A stretch of DNA of 64,000 bases, taken from the NCBI RefSeq assembly GCF_900465055.1, contig NZ_LS483250.1, positions 2,170,001-2,234,000 on the forward strand. The letters are read 5' to 3'. Made by a program: the position numbers and the translations under genes. Every line of letters begins with the position of its first letter. Positions within the stretch are counted from its first letter, which is position 1. Origin of the DNA: Moritella yayanosii. GTDB taxonomy: Bacteria > Pseudomonadota > Gammaproteobacteria > Enterobacterales > Moritellaceae. Under the pieces are notes generated by a model. The model had not been told where the DNA came from. It ran no database searches and worked only from the letters and a program-made list of their open reading frames with translations. Shown piece after piece: positions 46,519-55,586 of this stretch.

Positions 46519-47531
46519 TAGCTAACCACTTGTTCTTCGAATAATTGTAACTGTAACTCACCACTTTCAAAGAGCTTACGGGCGATAGCCATAATCTCTT
46601 TGCGTGAAACTTCTATTTTACTCAACGGCATAGGACCCAAACGTTGAATTTCAGCATTAAGCGCTTCAGCCATACGTTTTGGCAATGCTTCTTCAATTCT
46701 ATTGATAATTGATTTATCCGCACCTTTCAACGCTGTGGCGAAAACCTCATTAGGAACGGCTTCAATAAGCGCTTGCAGAATATCTAATGGCTGTCGTCCA
46801 AGAATCATAAAGTTGAACATGTTATCTCTAATCGCATTCGCTGTATCAACGTTATGCATCTCAACTAATTCAATTAAGTTAGCTTTATCGCCACTATAAC
46901 GATTAAGGATATTCGCCGCTTGACTGCTGCCATCAACTTTAGCACCCGACTGTTCAGCAACAAAATCAATACAAAGTTGTAGTGTGACTCTTAAATCACT
47001 GATTACATGATCACTGATGTTTTCTAAATTAGCGATACGATAGATCAATTCATCATGAGACTCTAAGGGTAAATGTTTTAGCACCGCATTGGCTGTATCA
47101 GGTGATAAAAATGCCAACATAACCGCTTGCATTTGCAAGTGTTCATGACGGAAAAAACGTGCTAAAACATCCGCTGGTAACCACTGTAAGCGCTGAATAT
47201 CATTCGACATTACATCACCATAAATGGAATCTAACATGCCACTAGCCAGTTTTCGTCCAAGCGCCATATCTAATGATTTCTCAAGATATTCGCGAGATGC
47301 TCTACTTATTCCACTTTGCTGAGTATATTGTTCAAAAAATTGTTGTAAAATTTGCTGAGCATCAATACTTGATACATTACTGAGGCGAGCCATTGCCATT
47401 GACACATCTTTAACTTCTTCAGGTTCCATCAATCGCAATATTTTTGCAGCTGATTCTTCACCCATGCTTAACAGTAAAACAGCGGCTTTATCTCTTTCAC
47501 TAAACGCTGTAGTCATATCATTACGACTCAT
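46518..47531 (-). CDS. fliG: Lateral motor switch protein FliG
   Basis: 337 residues. N-terminal FliG domain binding FliF (AAVLLLSMGEESAAKILRLMEPEEVKDVSMAMARL), an armadillo-type middle, and the C-terminal MotA-contact domain (MFNFMILGRQPLDILQALIEAVPNEVFATALKGADKSIINRIEEALPKRMAEALNAEI). It overlaps fliF by 11 bases. Confidence 0.96.
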   Translation of the reverse strand: MSRNDMTTAFSERDKAAVLLLSMGEESAAKILRLMEPEEVKDVSMAMARLSNVSSIDAQQILQQFFEQYTQQSGISRASREYLEKSLDMALGRKLASGMLDSIYGDVMSNDIQRLQWLPADVLARFFRHEHLQMQAVMLAFLSPDTANAVLKHLPLESHDELIYRIANLENISDHVISDLRVTLQLCIDFVAEQSGAKVDGSSQAANILNRYSGDKANLIELVEMHNVDTANAIRDNMFNFMILGRQPLDILQALIEAVPNEVFATALKGADKSIINRIEEALPKRMAEALNAEIQRLGPMPLSKIEVSRKEIMAIARKLFESGELQLQLFEEQVVS

Positions 47532-49263
47532 TCTGACTCCCTCCGTTAGACTTAACCCAGCCTTTCAATACTTCCGCAACACGAACAGCTTCTTTATCTG
47601 CTAAAATTTGTAGGTGATTTAATTGCACACTAAACTCACTTCCTGGGGCTGGTAAAGCGGGTATTTCAACTGATGTCAACTCAGTCATATTGACCAGCTT
47701 ACTTGCCTTACTGAGCTCATCTGGCTTAATATCAGTGCTTAAGCTATTCGTTTTAGCGTCACTTGTTTGTTCTGTCGACGCAAGCGCAGCATTTTCTGTT
47801 GGTCGTGATTGACTAACAAAGTGTTTAATTAACGGTCTGATTACAAATATAATTAACGCTAAGCCGAGGATTGTAATAACGATATAGCGCAAGTACGCTT
47901 GTATTACATCCATCTGCCACCAAGGTAACGCTTCAAACGTTATTTCAGGAACAGCGATAAAATCATAACCAGAAATATTTAACTGATCGCCACGACTAGC
48001 AACGATACCAATAGCATTTTTTATCGTGATAGATATTTTAGCTAACTCTTGATCACTCCAACCTTCTTTACCCGTTGCTATTTTATTATTCAAAATAACA
48101 GAAACACTCAAGTTATTAATACGACCAAATTCATATTTTTTATGCATCACAGAGCGACCAACAGCATATTCTTTGCTGTAATCATTACGCTTAGTTATCA
48201 TCGATAATGCCGCTTCACTCGATGCTGTTTCTTCACCTTTCTTTGCCACTTTTTTGATTGGTGGTAAATTTGATAACGAACCTGGAATACCAACAGCATT
48301 GACATCGCCAGAAACTTGTTCACGTATATTTTCCTTTGTTAATACAGTTTCAGGGCTCACCGTCTCTATCGTCTCTTCGACTTCATTGAAATCTAAATCT
48401 GCGGTTAGTTGTATTCTAAAATTTTCAGCACCAACAAGTGGGTATAACAGATCACTTATTCGACTAATTAACCGTGCTTCGAGATCATGTTTAAATGTAA
48501 CCAGTTGCGTGGCCACTTGGCCGCGATTACTCGACTGACTACCGGATAAGGTTAATAATCTACCCGCCTGATCGACCACTGAAATATTATCGGGCTTCAT
48601 ATTTATGACACTGCTCGCGACTAAATTAATGATCGCGGTAACTTGCCCTTGAGAAAGTTCTCGACCGGGTTGCAAATCAAGCATGACCGACGCCGAAGCC
48701 GAAGCCTCATCACGTCCAATAAACAGTGTGCGCTCAGGTAACGCCAAATGTACACGCGCATTACGAACAGCATCGATAGTGATAATCGATAATGCTAACT
48801 CGCCCTCAAGTGCAAAACGATAGCTTTTAGACTCCATAAACTGACTAGTGCCCAGTCCCATTTTACCTTCAAGACCCCCCATCCCCATCGGGATGTTCTT
48901 TTTGACACCCAGCGCAGCCAACGCCATGCGTAATTGAGCTAGTTGACTCTTCGCGACTAAAATTTGTCCCGACTCGGTATCTAACTGAAAATCAGCTTTT
49001 TGTTGCTCTAACAGCTCAAGGATATTGGCTTTATCATACATTTCTTGTTTCCCATATATGGGAACATACTGCTCAGCAGTCCATAACGAGGCCACAATAG
49101 CAGCAGCAATAAGGCTCGATAGCAACCCGATTAAAAATAAAGACCTAAATCGATAAAGTTTGTCGCGGGTTAGTTTCAACCCTGATCGCATGTTCTTTAT
49201 CACGTTTCCATTACCTGCACCTGGGCTTTTGATAAGACCTCTTTCTTGAGATAAAATTTCCAC
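47521..49263 (-). CDS. fliF: Lateral MS-ring protein FliF
   Basis: 580 residues. A TM at about 44-64, then the RBM domains (MYDKANILELLEQQKADFQLDTESGQILVAKSQLAQLRMALAALGV, VHLALPERTLFIGRDEASASASVMLDLQPGREL). A second TM lies near 455-475. The C-terminal FliG-binding tail is acidic. It forms the base of the lateral motor. Confidence 0.96.
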   Translation of the reverse strand: MEILSQERGLIKSPGAGNGNVIKNMRSGLKLTRDKLYRFRSLFLIGLLSSLIAAAIVASLWTAEQYVPIYGKQEMYDKANILELLEQQKADFQLDTESGQILVAKSQLAQLRMALAALGVKKNIPMGMGGLEGKMGLGTSQFMESKSYRFALEGELALSIITIDAVRNARVHLALPERTLFIGRDEASASASVMLDLQPGRELSQGQVTAIINLVASSVINMKPDNISVVDQAGRLLTLSGSQSSNRGQVATQLVTFKHDLEARLISRISDLLYPLVGAENFRIQLTADLDFNEVEETIETVSPETVLTKENIREQVSGDVNAVGIPGSLSNLPPIKKVAKKGEETASSEAALSMITKRNDYSKEYAVGRSVMHKKYEFGRINNLSVSVILNNKIATGKEGWSDQELAKISITIKNAIGIVASRGDQLNISGYDFIAVPEITFEALPWWQMDVIQAYLRYIVITILGLALIIFVIRPLIKHFVSQSRPTENAALASTEQTSDAKTNSLSTDIKPDELSKASKLVNMTELTSVEIPALPAPGSEFSVQLNHLQILADKEAVRVAEVLKGWVKSNGGSQNES

Positions 49264-49271
49264 ACTAGCCC

Positions 49272-49613
49272 CTACAACGGTATACGCATAATATTATCAA
49301 AACCGGTCATCAACTTATTTCTAACTTGCATTAATACCGAAAAACTTAACTGTGCTTTTTTTGCCATGACCATCGCACCAACTAAGTCATCACTACGGCC
49401 TGAATCGACAGCTGACATCATGCCATTAGCTTTTAACTGCTGCTGATTAACATCACTGATCATCATTTTCATTGTCTGGTTAAATGACACAGCTTGATGA
49501 GTACCTAATGGATTACCTGCAATTTCATTACCAGCTTGAAGCTTCATTAGCTCCATTTTATTCATCAAATTAATTGATTGGGTATTTGCTTCGATTTTCA
49601 TATTAATTACCAC
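49272..49613 (-). CDS. fliE: Lateral basal-body protein FliE
   Basis: 113 residues. MS-ring/rod junction protein. The C-terminal half ADVNQQQLKANGMMSAVDSGRSDDLVGAMVMAKKAQLSFSVLMQVRNKLMTGFDNIMRIPL is diagnostic. A start four codons in is equally possible. Confidence 0.93.
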   Translation of the reverse strand: MVINMKIEANTQSINLMNKMELMKLQAGNEIAGNPLGTHQAVSFNQTMKMMISDVNQQQLKANGMMSAVDSGRSDDLVGAMVMAKKAQLSFSVLMQVRNKLMTGFDNIMRIPL

Positions 49614-49616
49614 CAG

Positions 49617-50948
49617 TTAAATTGCTATACCTTGCTCTCGCATTGCTACCATTTTGTAACGCAACGCTCTCGTGGTTACACCTAGTGCTGCAGCGGTTTT
49701 CATTCTATGCCCTTTAAATTGTTTTAATGTATCTAAAACATATTGGTACTCTGCCCTTTTTTTAGTTGATTCCAATCCTTCAGATTGGTGAATAATTTTC
49801 AGCGCCGTTTTCTTTTCATTTAACTGCGCTGGCAGCATTAAATCTGCCACTTGTATTTCCATACCTCGAGCAATAATGAGAGCCCGTTGAATTACATTTT
49901 CTAATTCACGAACATTACCAGGCCAAGCATGTCCTAATAACATCAATGTGGCAGCACTACTCATGAAATAATTAGGCGTTGGCGCATACTTACGAATGAA
50001 GAACTCCGCGAGAGGCAGGATGTCATCTTTACGCTCTCTCAACGCCCCGCATTGCAAAGGTAATACATCTAATCGGTAATACAAATCTTGACGGAACAGA
50101 CCTTTTTCAACGGCCTCTTGCAAATTTTTATTTGTTGCAGCGATAATACGAATATTAAGCTTGATTTTTTTATTACTACCGAGCCGTTCAACTTCACGTT
50201 CCTGAATCACTCGCAGTAACTTAGCTTGTAATTGCAATGGAATTTCAGCAATTTCATCTAACATGATGGTGCCATTATTGGCGAGTTCAAACTTCCCCAC
50301 CAGCTCACTCGTTGCACCGGTATAGGCCCCCTTTGTATGACCAAATAGCATGGCTTCAATCATCGATTCAGGCATGGCTGCGCAATTGAAAGCCACAAAC
50401 GGCCCATCTGCACGCGGAGAATGTGTGTGAATATAGCGAGCCAACAACTCTTTACCAGTGCCCGATTCGCCTCGGATCAATACAGTTGCATCGGTTTGTG
50501 CAGCACGATGTGCGAGTTGCACAACCTGACGGCTTTCAGCCGAACAAAGAATAAAATCATCCATTGGTTTGCGTAAGCTCTCAGCTCGCTTTATCGCTTT
50601 AATCAACTGGTAATCAGAGAATGGTTTCAGTAAATAATCCGCAGCACCTACTACGATCGCCTCAGCAGCAAGTTCACATTGACTACTTTTCACCATTACG
50701 ATGATAACGGTGTCAGGGTGATTACGAGAGAAGACATTCACAAAACTAACTAATGACATATCAGCTAATTCGGCATCGACGAGAACAACGGCTGGTGATA
50801 ACGTCGAGGCATTTAATAAAGCGTCGTCAGCATTCAGACAACGATGTACGACATAGCCTTGTTGTTCTAACTCTTTGCTATCAAGTCTCGTTACTGAAGG
50901 AGATTCGAGGATCAATAACATATTATCTTGTTCATGATTAGCCGACAT
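49617..50948 (-). CDS. lafK: Sigma54-dependent lateral flagellar regulator LafK
   Basis: 443 residues: receiver-like domain (1-120), AAA+ (about 130-360) and Fis-type helix-turn-helix (KTAAALGVTTRALRYKM). Walker A is GESGTGKE (160-167), and the sigma54 contact loop is GAYTGA (207-212), a known variant of GAFTGA. In the receiver, D58 and K108 are present. The acidic pair that binds magnesium is replaced by E-S-P (ILESPS), so phosphorylation is doubtful. This fits FleQ/FlrA-like LafK, which acts without a kinase. It heads the lateral hierarchy and probably drives the flgB promoter. Confidence 0.93.
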   Translation of the reverse strand: MSANHEQDNMLLILESPSVTRLDSKELEQQGYVVHRCLNADDALLNASTLSPAVVLVDAELADMSLVSFVNVFSRNHPDTVIIVMVKSSQCELAAEAIVVGAADYLLKPFSDYQLIKAIKRAESLRKPMDDFILCSAESRQVVQLAHRAAQTDATVLIRGESGTGKELLARYIHTHSPRADGPFVAFNCAAMPESMIEAMLFGHTKGAYTGATSELVGKFELANNGTIMLDEIAEIPLQLQAKLLRVIQEREVERLGSNKKIKLNIRIIAATNKNLQEAVEKGLFRQDLYYRLDVLPLQCGALRERKDDILPLAEFFIRKYAPTPNYFMSSAATLMLLGHAWPGNVRELENVIQRALIIARGMEIQVADLMLPAQLNEKKTALKIIHQSEGLESTKKRAEYQYVLDTLKQFKGHRMKTAAALGVTTRALRYKMVAMREQGIAI

Positions 50949-50949
50949 A

Positions 50950-51804
50950 TTATTTACCCAACCGACGAATAATACGTAAATTCACGCGTCTATTTTTTTC
51001 ACGACCAGAGGCTGTCCGATCTGATTTTAATGGGTAACGATCGCCGTGAGAGCGCACTTCCATTAGTTTTGTAGGGATACCGGCCTCCATCAGATACATA
51101 TACACATCATCAGCACGTTGTTGTGATAACAATAAATTATTTACTGTATTGCCAATACTATTCGAATGTCCATCGATGAGTATTTTCGTCACTAAACCAT
51201 CAAGAGATATGTATTTAACGATCGCTGCCATTTCTTGTTTTTGTTGGGTATTCAATAAATACGAGCCACCAGAATAATATAAATTCCGGTCTCTTACTTG
51301 CTCATATGAAAAAGGAGATATGTCGCGGAGACATTGATAGTAACCATCAAATACGTCACCTAGATTTACTGAGGGTAGTACTGCATGTATATTGTCGCTG
51401 TCAACATAGGTTAAGGCAATATGTCCCCAATCCCCCTGCTGCAGCTGTCGAGTAAAACTCGCAACACCGACTAAAATTTCATTTTCAAACGGCAAGGCAG
51501 GCCCTAGCCAACGAGGGTCAGGCAGTATTTTAACTCCCCAAGGTGCCTTTGAACTACCAAGCCTATAACGCTTAATTTTTTGTGTATAAATTGTGGATGT
51601 GACGTCGATAAATTCAGGATAGCCCGCTTTCTTAACAATACTAACAGTCCCTAATGTTTCAACATTCGTTGTCATTTTGCACTCAAACGAATTTGAGCTC
51701 AATTGCCATTGCACTTGGTCTAGCTCAGAAATAAAAGGTTGTGCATTCAATATTGAACAAAAAAACAAGCTGCCGGCAGCAGGCAACAAAACCTTTAGAG
51801 ACAT
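50950..51804 (-). CDS. motY: Lateral MotY-like T-ring/OmpA protein
   Basis: 284 residues with an N-terminal signal peptide (LKVLLPAAGSLFFCSILNA), a MotY_N domain (SELDQVQWQLSSNSFECKMTTNVETLGTVSIVKKAGYPEF) and a C-terminal OmpA domain (ILIDGHSNSIGNTVNNLLLSQQRADDVYMYLME). Lateral MotY is needed for the proton-driven stator in vibrios. It is one base from lafK and is the first gene of the motY-lafK-fliE-fliF-fliG-fliH-fliI-fliJ operon. Confidence 0.9.
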   Translation of the reverse strand: MSLKVLLPAAGSLFFCSILNAQPFISELDQVQWQLSSNSFECKMTTNVETLGTVSIVKKAGYPEFIDVTSTIYTQKIKRYRLGSSKAPWGVKILPDPRWLGPALPFENEILVGVASFTRQLQQGDWGHIALTYVDSDNIHAVLPSVNLGDVFDGYYQCLRDISPFSYEQVRDRNLYYSGGSYLLNTQQKQEMAAIVKYISLDGLVTKILIDGHSNSIGNTVNNLLLSQQRADDVYMYLMEAGIPTKLMEVRSHGDRYPLKSDRTASGREKNRRVNLRIIRRLGK

Positions 51805-52146
51805 GATTCCTCACTCACTTACTTAAATCATTTACAGTACAAGATCAACCCAAATGAATACGTTGATGATGATAAGTAGCTCAATAGCGACGTTTAAGTA
51901 ACACTCGATTGACTAGCTTATAAACGTAAAGAAAAAAGCAACAGATGAGGTATTTAGCGGCAAAAAGATAGATCTTCCCCCCGGAGTTAATATTTTCAAA
52001 AAATATAAACAATTTACCTTTTGGCAGTTCCACTATCTGTAATAAAAATACAGATTGGTAACTTTGCGTCCAAACCTCACGATTTGTTTGCCTTTTTACA
52101 GAGGTGCATTTAACAACATCGCAAACCATAAAGCAATTCCAAATAC

Positions 52147-52186
52147 AAAAATATGTAAAAATATGTAAATATATGTAAATATCGAT
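52147..52186. repeat. 10-bp phased A-tract repeats
   Basis: aaaaatatgt twice, then aaatatatgt and aaatatcgat, in exact 10-bp register. A-tracts phased with the helical turn curve DNA. Confidence 0.85.
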
Positions 52187-52196
52187 ATATCGATAT
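52179..52196. repeat. Perfect 18-bp palindrome
   Basis: atatcgatatatcgatat equals its own reverse complement. It overlaps the last A-tract unit and is a plausible dimeric regulator site, identity unknown. Confidence 0.85.
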
Positions 52197-52503
52197 GATA
52201 ATAAATTGATTTTCGATAAATTAAAATGAACAAACAGCATAAAATATCGGTATAATTATTAACCAAAGTACAATGTAATACCCACAAAGCAATGCCCGTG
52301 GTATTATATTAAAATAATATCGATATTTAATTTGCTATACCCCGTTAAATTAATTAGCATTTACCCTCCCCCCAAAAAAATACGCGTGAAATACTTATTT
52401 TATACGTATGTCGAACCTGACTTTCCGGTTGATTAACATGCTCAACTGGCGTCATCAAATATCATTTTAAATCTTATAGGCATTATCCATTGGAGAATTT
52501 ACT

Positions 52504-53397
52504 ATGTTGGTTGTAAAACCTACAGCGGTTAGTCCCAAAATTACAAAATCCAGTTCTAAAATTACTCTCGCTGCCGAATCAGCTGAGATTGAAAAATACG
52601 ATCTACTCGGTGAACGTCGTCAGTGGACTGATTGCCTTGAAGTCATTAATGCTGATCTTTCCTTGGTTCATCGGGAAATTGAGCGCCGTCTATCTCAATT
52701 ATTTAATGAATATGAATACAGAATAACGCTACAAAAATTCACTTATGAGAAGGTTAACCCTGTCGATTTAGGGACCAATATAATTTGGCTTCAAGCCCAA
52801 AATAACGCGGGTCTGAAAGTATTATTATCGATCAATAATACGATGCTATATACCCTGACAGAAATCTTTCTTGGGGCAACTAAACCGAGCAACAAAGATA
52901 ACTTAGCGCAACCGAGTGATTCTGAGTATCGACTACTTAAACGCATTTTAACAATCCTGCTGGACGCATTAGATAATCAGCTTAGCCATCATCACGAATG
53001 GACTATAAGCCATACTAATCAACCAACTATAGGCGATGAGTTTATTACATCAACTATTGATTGTACGATAAAAGAGTACATGTCTAGTTGGAGAATTTGG
53101 TACCCAAAAGAATTTATTAACCAAAAACTATCAAGTAACCGTACGCTGCCTGATTATGAATTGTTAGCAGCAAAACTGGCTAACGCCGCAACGAATATAC
53201 CAACTAATATCAAGGTTATTCTTGCGAAAACTCAGCTTAATCTCGTACAACTCACACAGCTAAAATCAGGTGATTTCATTATGATGGACTTACCCGAAAT
53301 TGTCAGTGCCTGCACTGGTAATCATGTTATAGCTCATGGCCGAGTAGTCGTCCAATCTGGACGATTAGTAATGCAAGTAACCGATACAAACGATTAA
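52504..53397 (+). CDS. fliM: Lateral motor switch protein FliM
   Basis: 297 residues. The C-terminal SpoA domain (ATNIPTNIKVILAKTQLNLVQLTQLKSGDFIMMDLPEIVSACTGNHVIAHGRVVVQSGRLVMQV) and the CheC-like middle are recognisable though divergent. The usual N-terminal CheY-P-binding motif (LSQxEIDALL) is absent; the N-terminus is MLVVKPTAVSPKIT and basic. TGGAG lies before the ATG. It is the first gene of the fliM-N-P-Q-R-flhB-flhA operon. Confidence 0.85.
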   Translation: MLVVKPTAVSPKITKSSSKITLAAESAEIEKYDLLGERRQWTDCLEVINADLSLVHREIERRLSQLFNEYEYRITLQKFTYEKVNPVDLGTNIIWLQAQNNAGLKVLLSINNTMLYTLTEIFLGATKPSNKDNLAQPSDSEYRLLKRILTILLDALDNQLSHHHEWTISHTNQPTIGDEFITSTIDCTIKEYMSSWRIWYPKEFINQKLSSNRTLPDYELLAAKLANAATNIPTNIKVILAKTQLNLVQLTQLKSGDFIMMDLPEIVSACTGNHVIAHGRVVVQSGRLVMQVTDTND

Positions 53398-53414
53398 TTT
53401 TGGAGATCTAAATA

Positions 53415-53792
53415 ATGAGTAATTTTAATGTAGAAGATATCAACCTAGATTTGGATAGTATCGATACTATCGATAGTCTGGACGATATCTTACAAGATGA
53501 TAGTTCGCTTATGACGGCAGAAAATAAGCCACTAAAGAAAGATCTTAGCTTTTTTCATAATATCCCCATTGATGTAACGCTCGAAGTGGCCAGCACCAAG
53601 CTCGTCATTGGTGACTTAATGATGCTAAGCAGCGGTGCTGTTATAGAATTAGATAAGCTCGCCGATGAGCCTCTTGATCTGAAAGTTAACGGTCAACTTT
53701 TAGCCACCGCCGAAGTGGTTGTTGTCAATGGTAAGTACGGCGTTAAGTTAATTGATGTTGTAGATGATGTTGTGAGTGGATTAAAAACATGA
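53415..53792 (+). CDS. fliN: Lateral motor switch protein FliN
   Basis: 125 residues. An acidic N-terminus (about 1-45) precedes a SpoA domain (FFHNIPIDVTLEVASTKLVIGDLMMLSSGAVIELDKLADEPLDLKVNGQLLATAEVVVVNGKYGVKLIDVV). It completes the C-ring with FliM. Its last codons overlap fliP. Confidence 0.93.
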   Translation: MSNFNVEDINLDLDSIDTIDSLDDILQDDSSLMTAENKPLKKDLSFFHNIPIDVTLEVASTKLVIGDLMMLSSGAVIELDKLADEPLDLKVNGQLLATAEVVVVNGKYGVKLIDVVDDVVSGLKT

Positions 53793-54529
53793 AAAAGTTC
53801 AGTATCTACTTAGCCGTATTCTTAGCATTTATCAGTCTTGCGGCACCAGCGCATGCTGATTTAGCCTTGTTTTCTGTCAATAATGGCGGGCAATCTCAAG
53901 AATACAGTATAAAACTACAACTGTTATTACTGATGACAGCATTGAGTTTATTACCCGCTATGTTATTGATGCTGACAAGCTTCACCCGCATTATAGTTGT
54001 TCTGGCAATATTACGACAAGCTATTGGTTTACAACAAAGCCCACCCAATCGAGTACTCGTTGGTATTGCGCTAACACTAACGATACTGATCATGAGACCG
54101 GTCTGGACTCAGATACACGAGGATGCTTTCTTACCTTACGATAGCGGTAGCATTACGCTTATTGAGGCTTTAGGTAAAGCCGAGATCCCTTTGCGCACCT
54201 TTATGCTTAAACAAACTCGCGAAACCGACCTTGAACAAATGTTGAAAATTGGTAATGAACCCCCAGTAACCTCGGTTGATGATATCCCCTTTGTTGTCTT
54301 AATGCCTGCATTTGTCCTCAGCGAATTAAAAACGGCATTCCAGATTGGATTCATGCTGTTTCTTCCATTTTTAGTCATCGATCTTGTCGTCGCAAGTGTG
54401 CTAATGGCTATGGGCATGATGATGCTATCGCCACTTATTATTTCTTTGCCTTTCAAACTTATGATATTTGTTTTGGTTGATGGTTGGTCCATGACGATCG
54501 GTACATTAACCGCTAGTTTTGGAGGCTAG
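53789..54529 (+). CDS. fliP: Lateral export gate protein FliP
   Basis: 246 residues. A cleavable signal peptide (FSIYLAVFLAFISLAAPAHA) and TMs with LLMTALSLLPAMLLMLTSFTRIIVVLAILRQAIGLQQSPPNRVLVGIALTLT, then FQIGFMLFLPFLVIDLVVASVLMAMGMMMLSP. It is the core of the export channel. Confidence 0.97.
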   Translation: MKKFSIYLAVFLAFISLAAPAHADLALFSVNNGGQSQEYSIKLQLLLLMTALSLLPAMLLMLTSFTRIIVVLAILRQAIGLQQSPPNRVLVGIALTLTILIMRPVWTQIHEDAFLPYDSGSITLIEALGKAEIPLRTFMLKQTRETDLEQMLKIGNEPPVTSVDDIPFVVLMPAFVLSELKTAFQIGFMLFLPFLVIDLVVASVLMAMGMMMLSPLIISLPFKLMIFVLVDGWSMTIGTLTASFGG

Positions 54530-54531
54530 TT

Positions 54532-54801
54532 ATGACTCCTGAACAGGTCGTATCGTTGATGGGCTTAGCTGTTAACACTATTATTGCCATGGTGTCTGTA
54601 TTAGTGATCCCTGGATTAATTGTCGGCTTAATTGTCAGTGTTTTTCAAGCCGCAACACAAATTCAAGAGCAGACGTTAAGCTTTTTGCCAAAATTAATCG
54701 TCACTTTATTAATGGTTACATTTGCAGGTCATTGGCTGTTAGCACAAGTTAAAGCGCTTTTTGATTATATGTTTTTAAATATCCCAGGGTTAATCGGTTA
54801 G
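54532..54801 (+). CDS. fliQ: Lateral export gate protein FliQ
   Basis: 89 residues with two TMs (MGLAVNTIIAMVSVLVIPGLIVGLIVSVFQAATQIQEQTLSFLPKLI), the standard FliQ pattern. It lies two bases after fliP. Confidence 0.97.
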   Translation: MTPEQVVSLMGLAVNTIIAMVSVLVIPGLIVGLIVSVFQAATQIQEQTLSFLPKLIVTLLMVTFAGHWLLAQVKALFDYMFLNIPGLIG

Positions 54802-54803
54802 CT

Positions 54804-55586
54804 ATGCTTAACTTTTCTAGCATCGAATTAATGCTCATTATTGGTAAAATATGGTGGCCGTTCTTTCGCATTATTTCAGCATTATGGCTATTACCTATAT
54901 TTGGTGATACCCGCATTACACCAAGTGTGCGTATTTTGTTTGCTTTAACTTTAGCTATTTTAATAGCTCCAGTGGTACCCATCGTTGACAACATCAATCC
55001 TTTTTCTTTAGGTAGTATCATTTTAGCTTTAGAACAGATCTTGTTTGGACTATTTTTTGGTCTCAGCTTAACGATGCTATTTGCAATGATGAAATTGATT
55101 GGTGAAATACTTTCAATGCAAATGGGCTTATCGATGGCCGTAATGAATGATCCAAGCAGTGGTGGTAGTTCTCACGTTAACTCTCATTTACTGACTATTT
55201 TTGCTACGCTGTTATTTTTGAGTTTCAATGGCCATTTAATTGTCTTAGATATTCTAGTTGAAAGTTTTACGACTTGGCCAATCGGCTCTTCTATTTATTT
55301 ATTAAATATTGATATAATTTTAAAACTTGTCAGTTGGATGTTTATGGCCGCACTCATGTTAGCCATGCCTGCTATTGTCGCCATGCTGTTAGTTAATATC
55401 ACCTTTGGTGTCATGAACCGAAGTGCACCGTCTTTAAACGTTCATTCATTAGGTTTCCCGATGGGCATGTTGTTGGGCATCATCTGTTTAGGCCTGGTAT
55501 TTCGTGTCATTCCCAACCGTTTCTTTGATTTTTCGGTATTTATTCTCGAACAAATGCGATTCATTTCTGGGGGATTAAATGTCTGA
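54804..55586 (+). CDS. fliR: Lateral export gate protein FliR
   Basis: 260 residues, multispanning. ISALWLLPIFGDTRITPSVRILFALTLAILIAPVVP is typical of FliR; FGVMNRSAPSLNVHSLGFPMGMLLGI lies near the C-terminus. It joins FliP and FliQ. It overlaps flhB by eight bases. Confidence 0.95.
   Translation: MLNFSSIELMLIIGKIWWPFFRIISALWLLPIFGDTRITPSVRILFALTLAILIAPVVPIVDNINPFSLGSIILALEQILFGLFFGLSLTMLFAMMKLIGEILSMQMGLSMAVMNDPSSGGSSHVNSHLLTIFATLLFLSFNGHLIVLDILVESFTTWPIGSSIYLLNIDIILKLVSWMFMAALMLAMPAIVAMLLVNITFGVMNRSAPSLNVHSLGFPMGMLLGIICLGLVFRVIPNRFFDFSVFILEQMRFISGGLNV

Larger units (their letters stand above)
51805..52503. promoter_or_regulatory. 699-bp AT-rich divergent promoter region, motY/fliM
   Basis: It carries no gene I can support. 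It must hold promoters for both the motY-lafK-fli operon and the fliM-flhA operon. No convincing sigma54 or sigma28 site was found; the nearest (CCGGTTGATTAACATGCT at about 52425) has one base too many between GG and GC. It contains a four-copy 10-bp A-tract repeat (52147-52186) and an 18-bp palindrome (52179-52196), features of bent or H-NS-bound DNA. A poorly supported 119-codon minus frame crosses it. Confidence 0.6.

Noticed and set aside
51881-52240. 119-codon minus-strand frame in the motY/fliM gap
   Set aside because: AT-rich, start rich in Tyr/Ile from the A-tract repeats, no recognised motif, crosses the likely promoters. Not listed as a gene.
52420-52445. Sigma54-like CCGGTTGATTAACATGCT before fliM
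   Set aside because: Eleven rather than ten bases separate GG and GC, which sigma54 does not normally tolerate.
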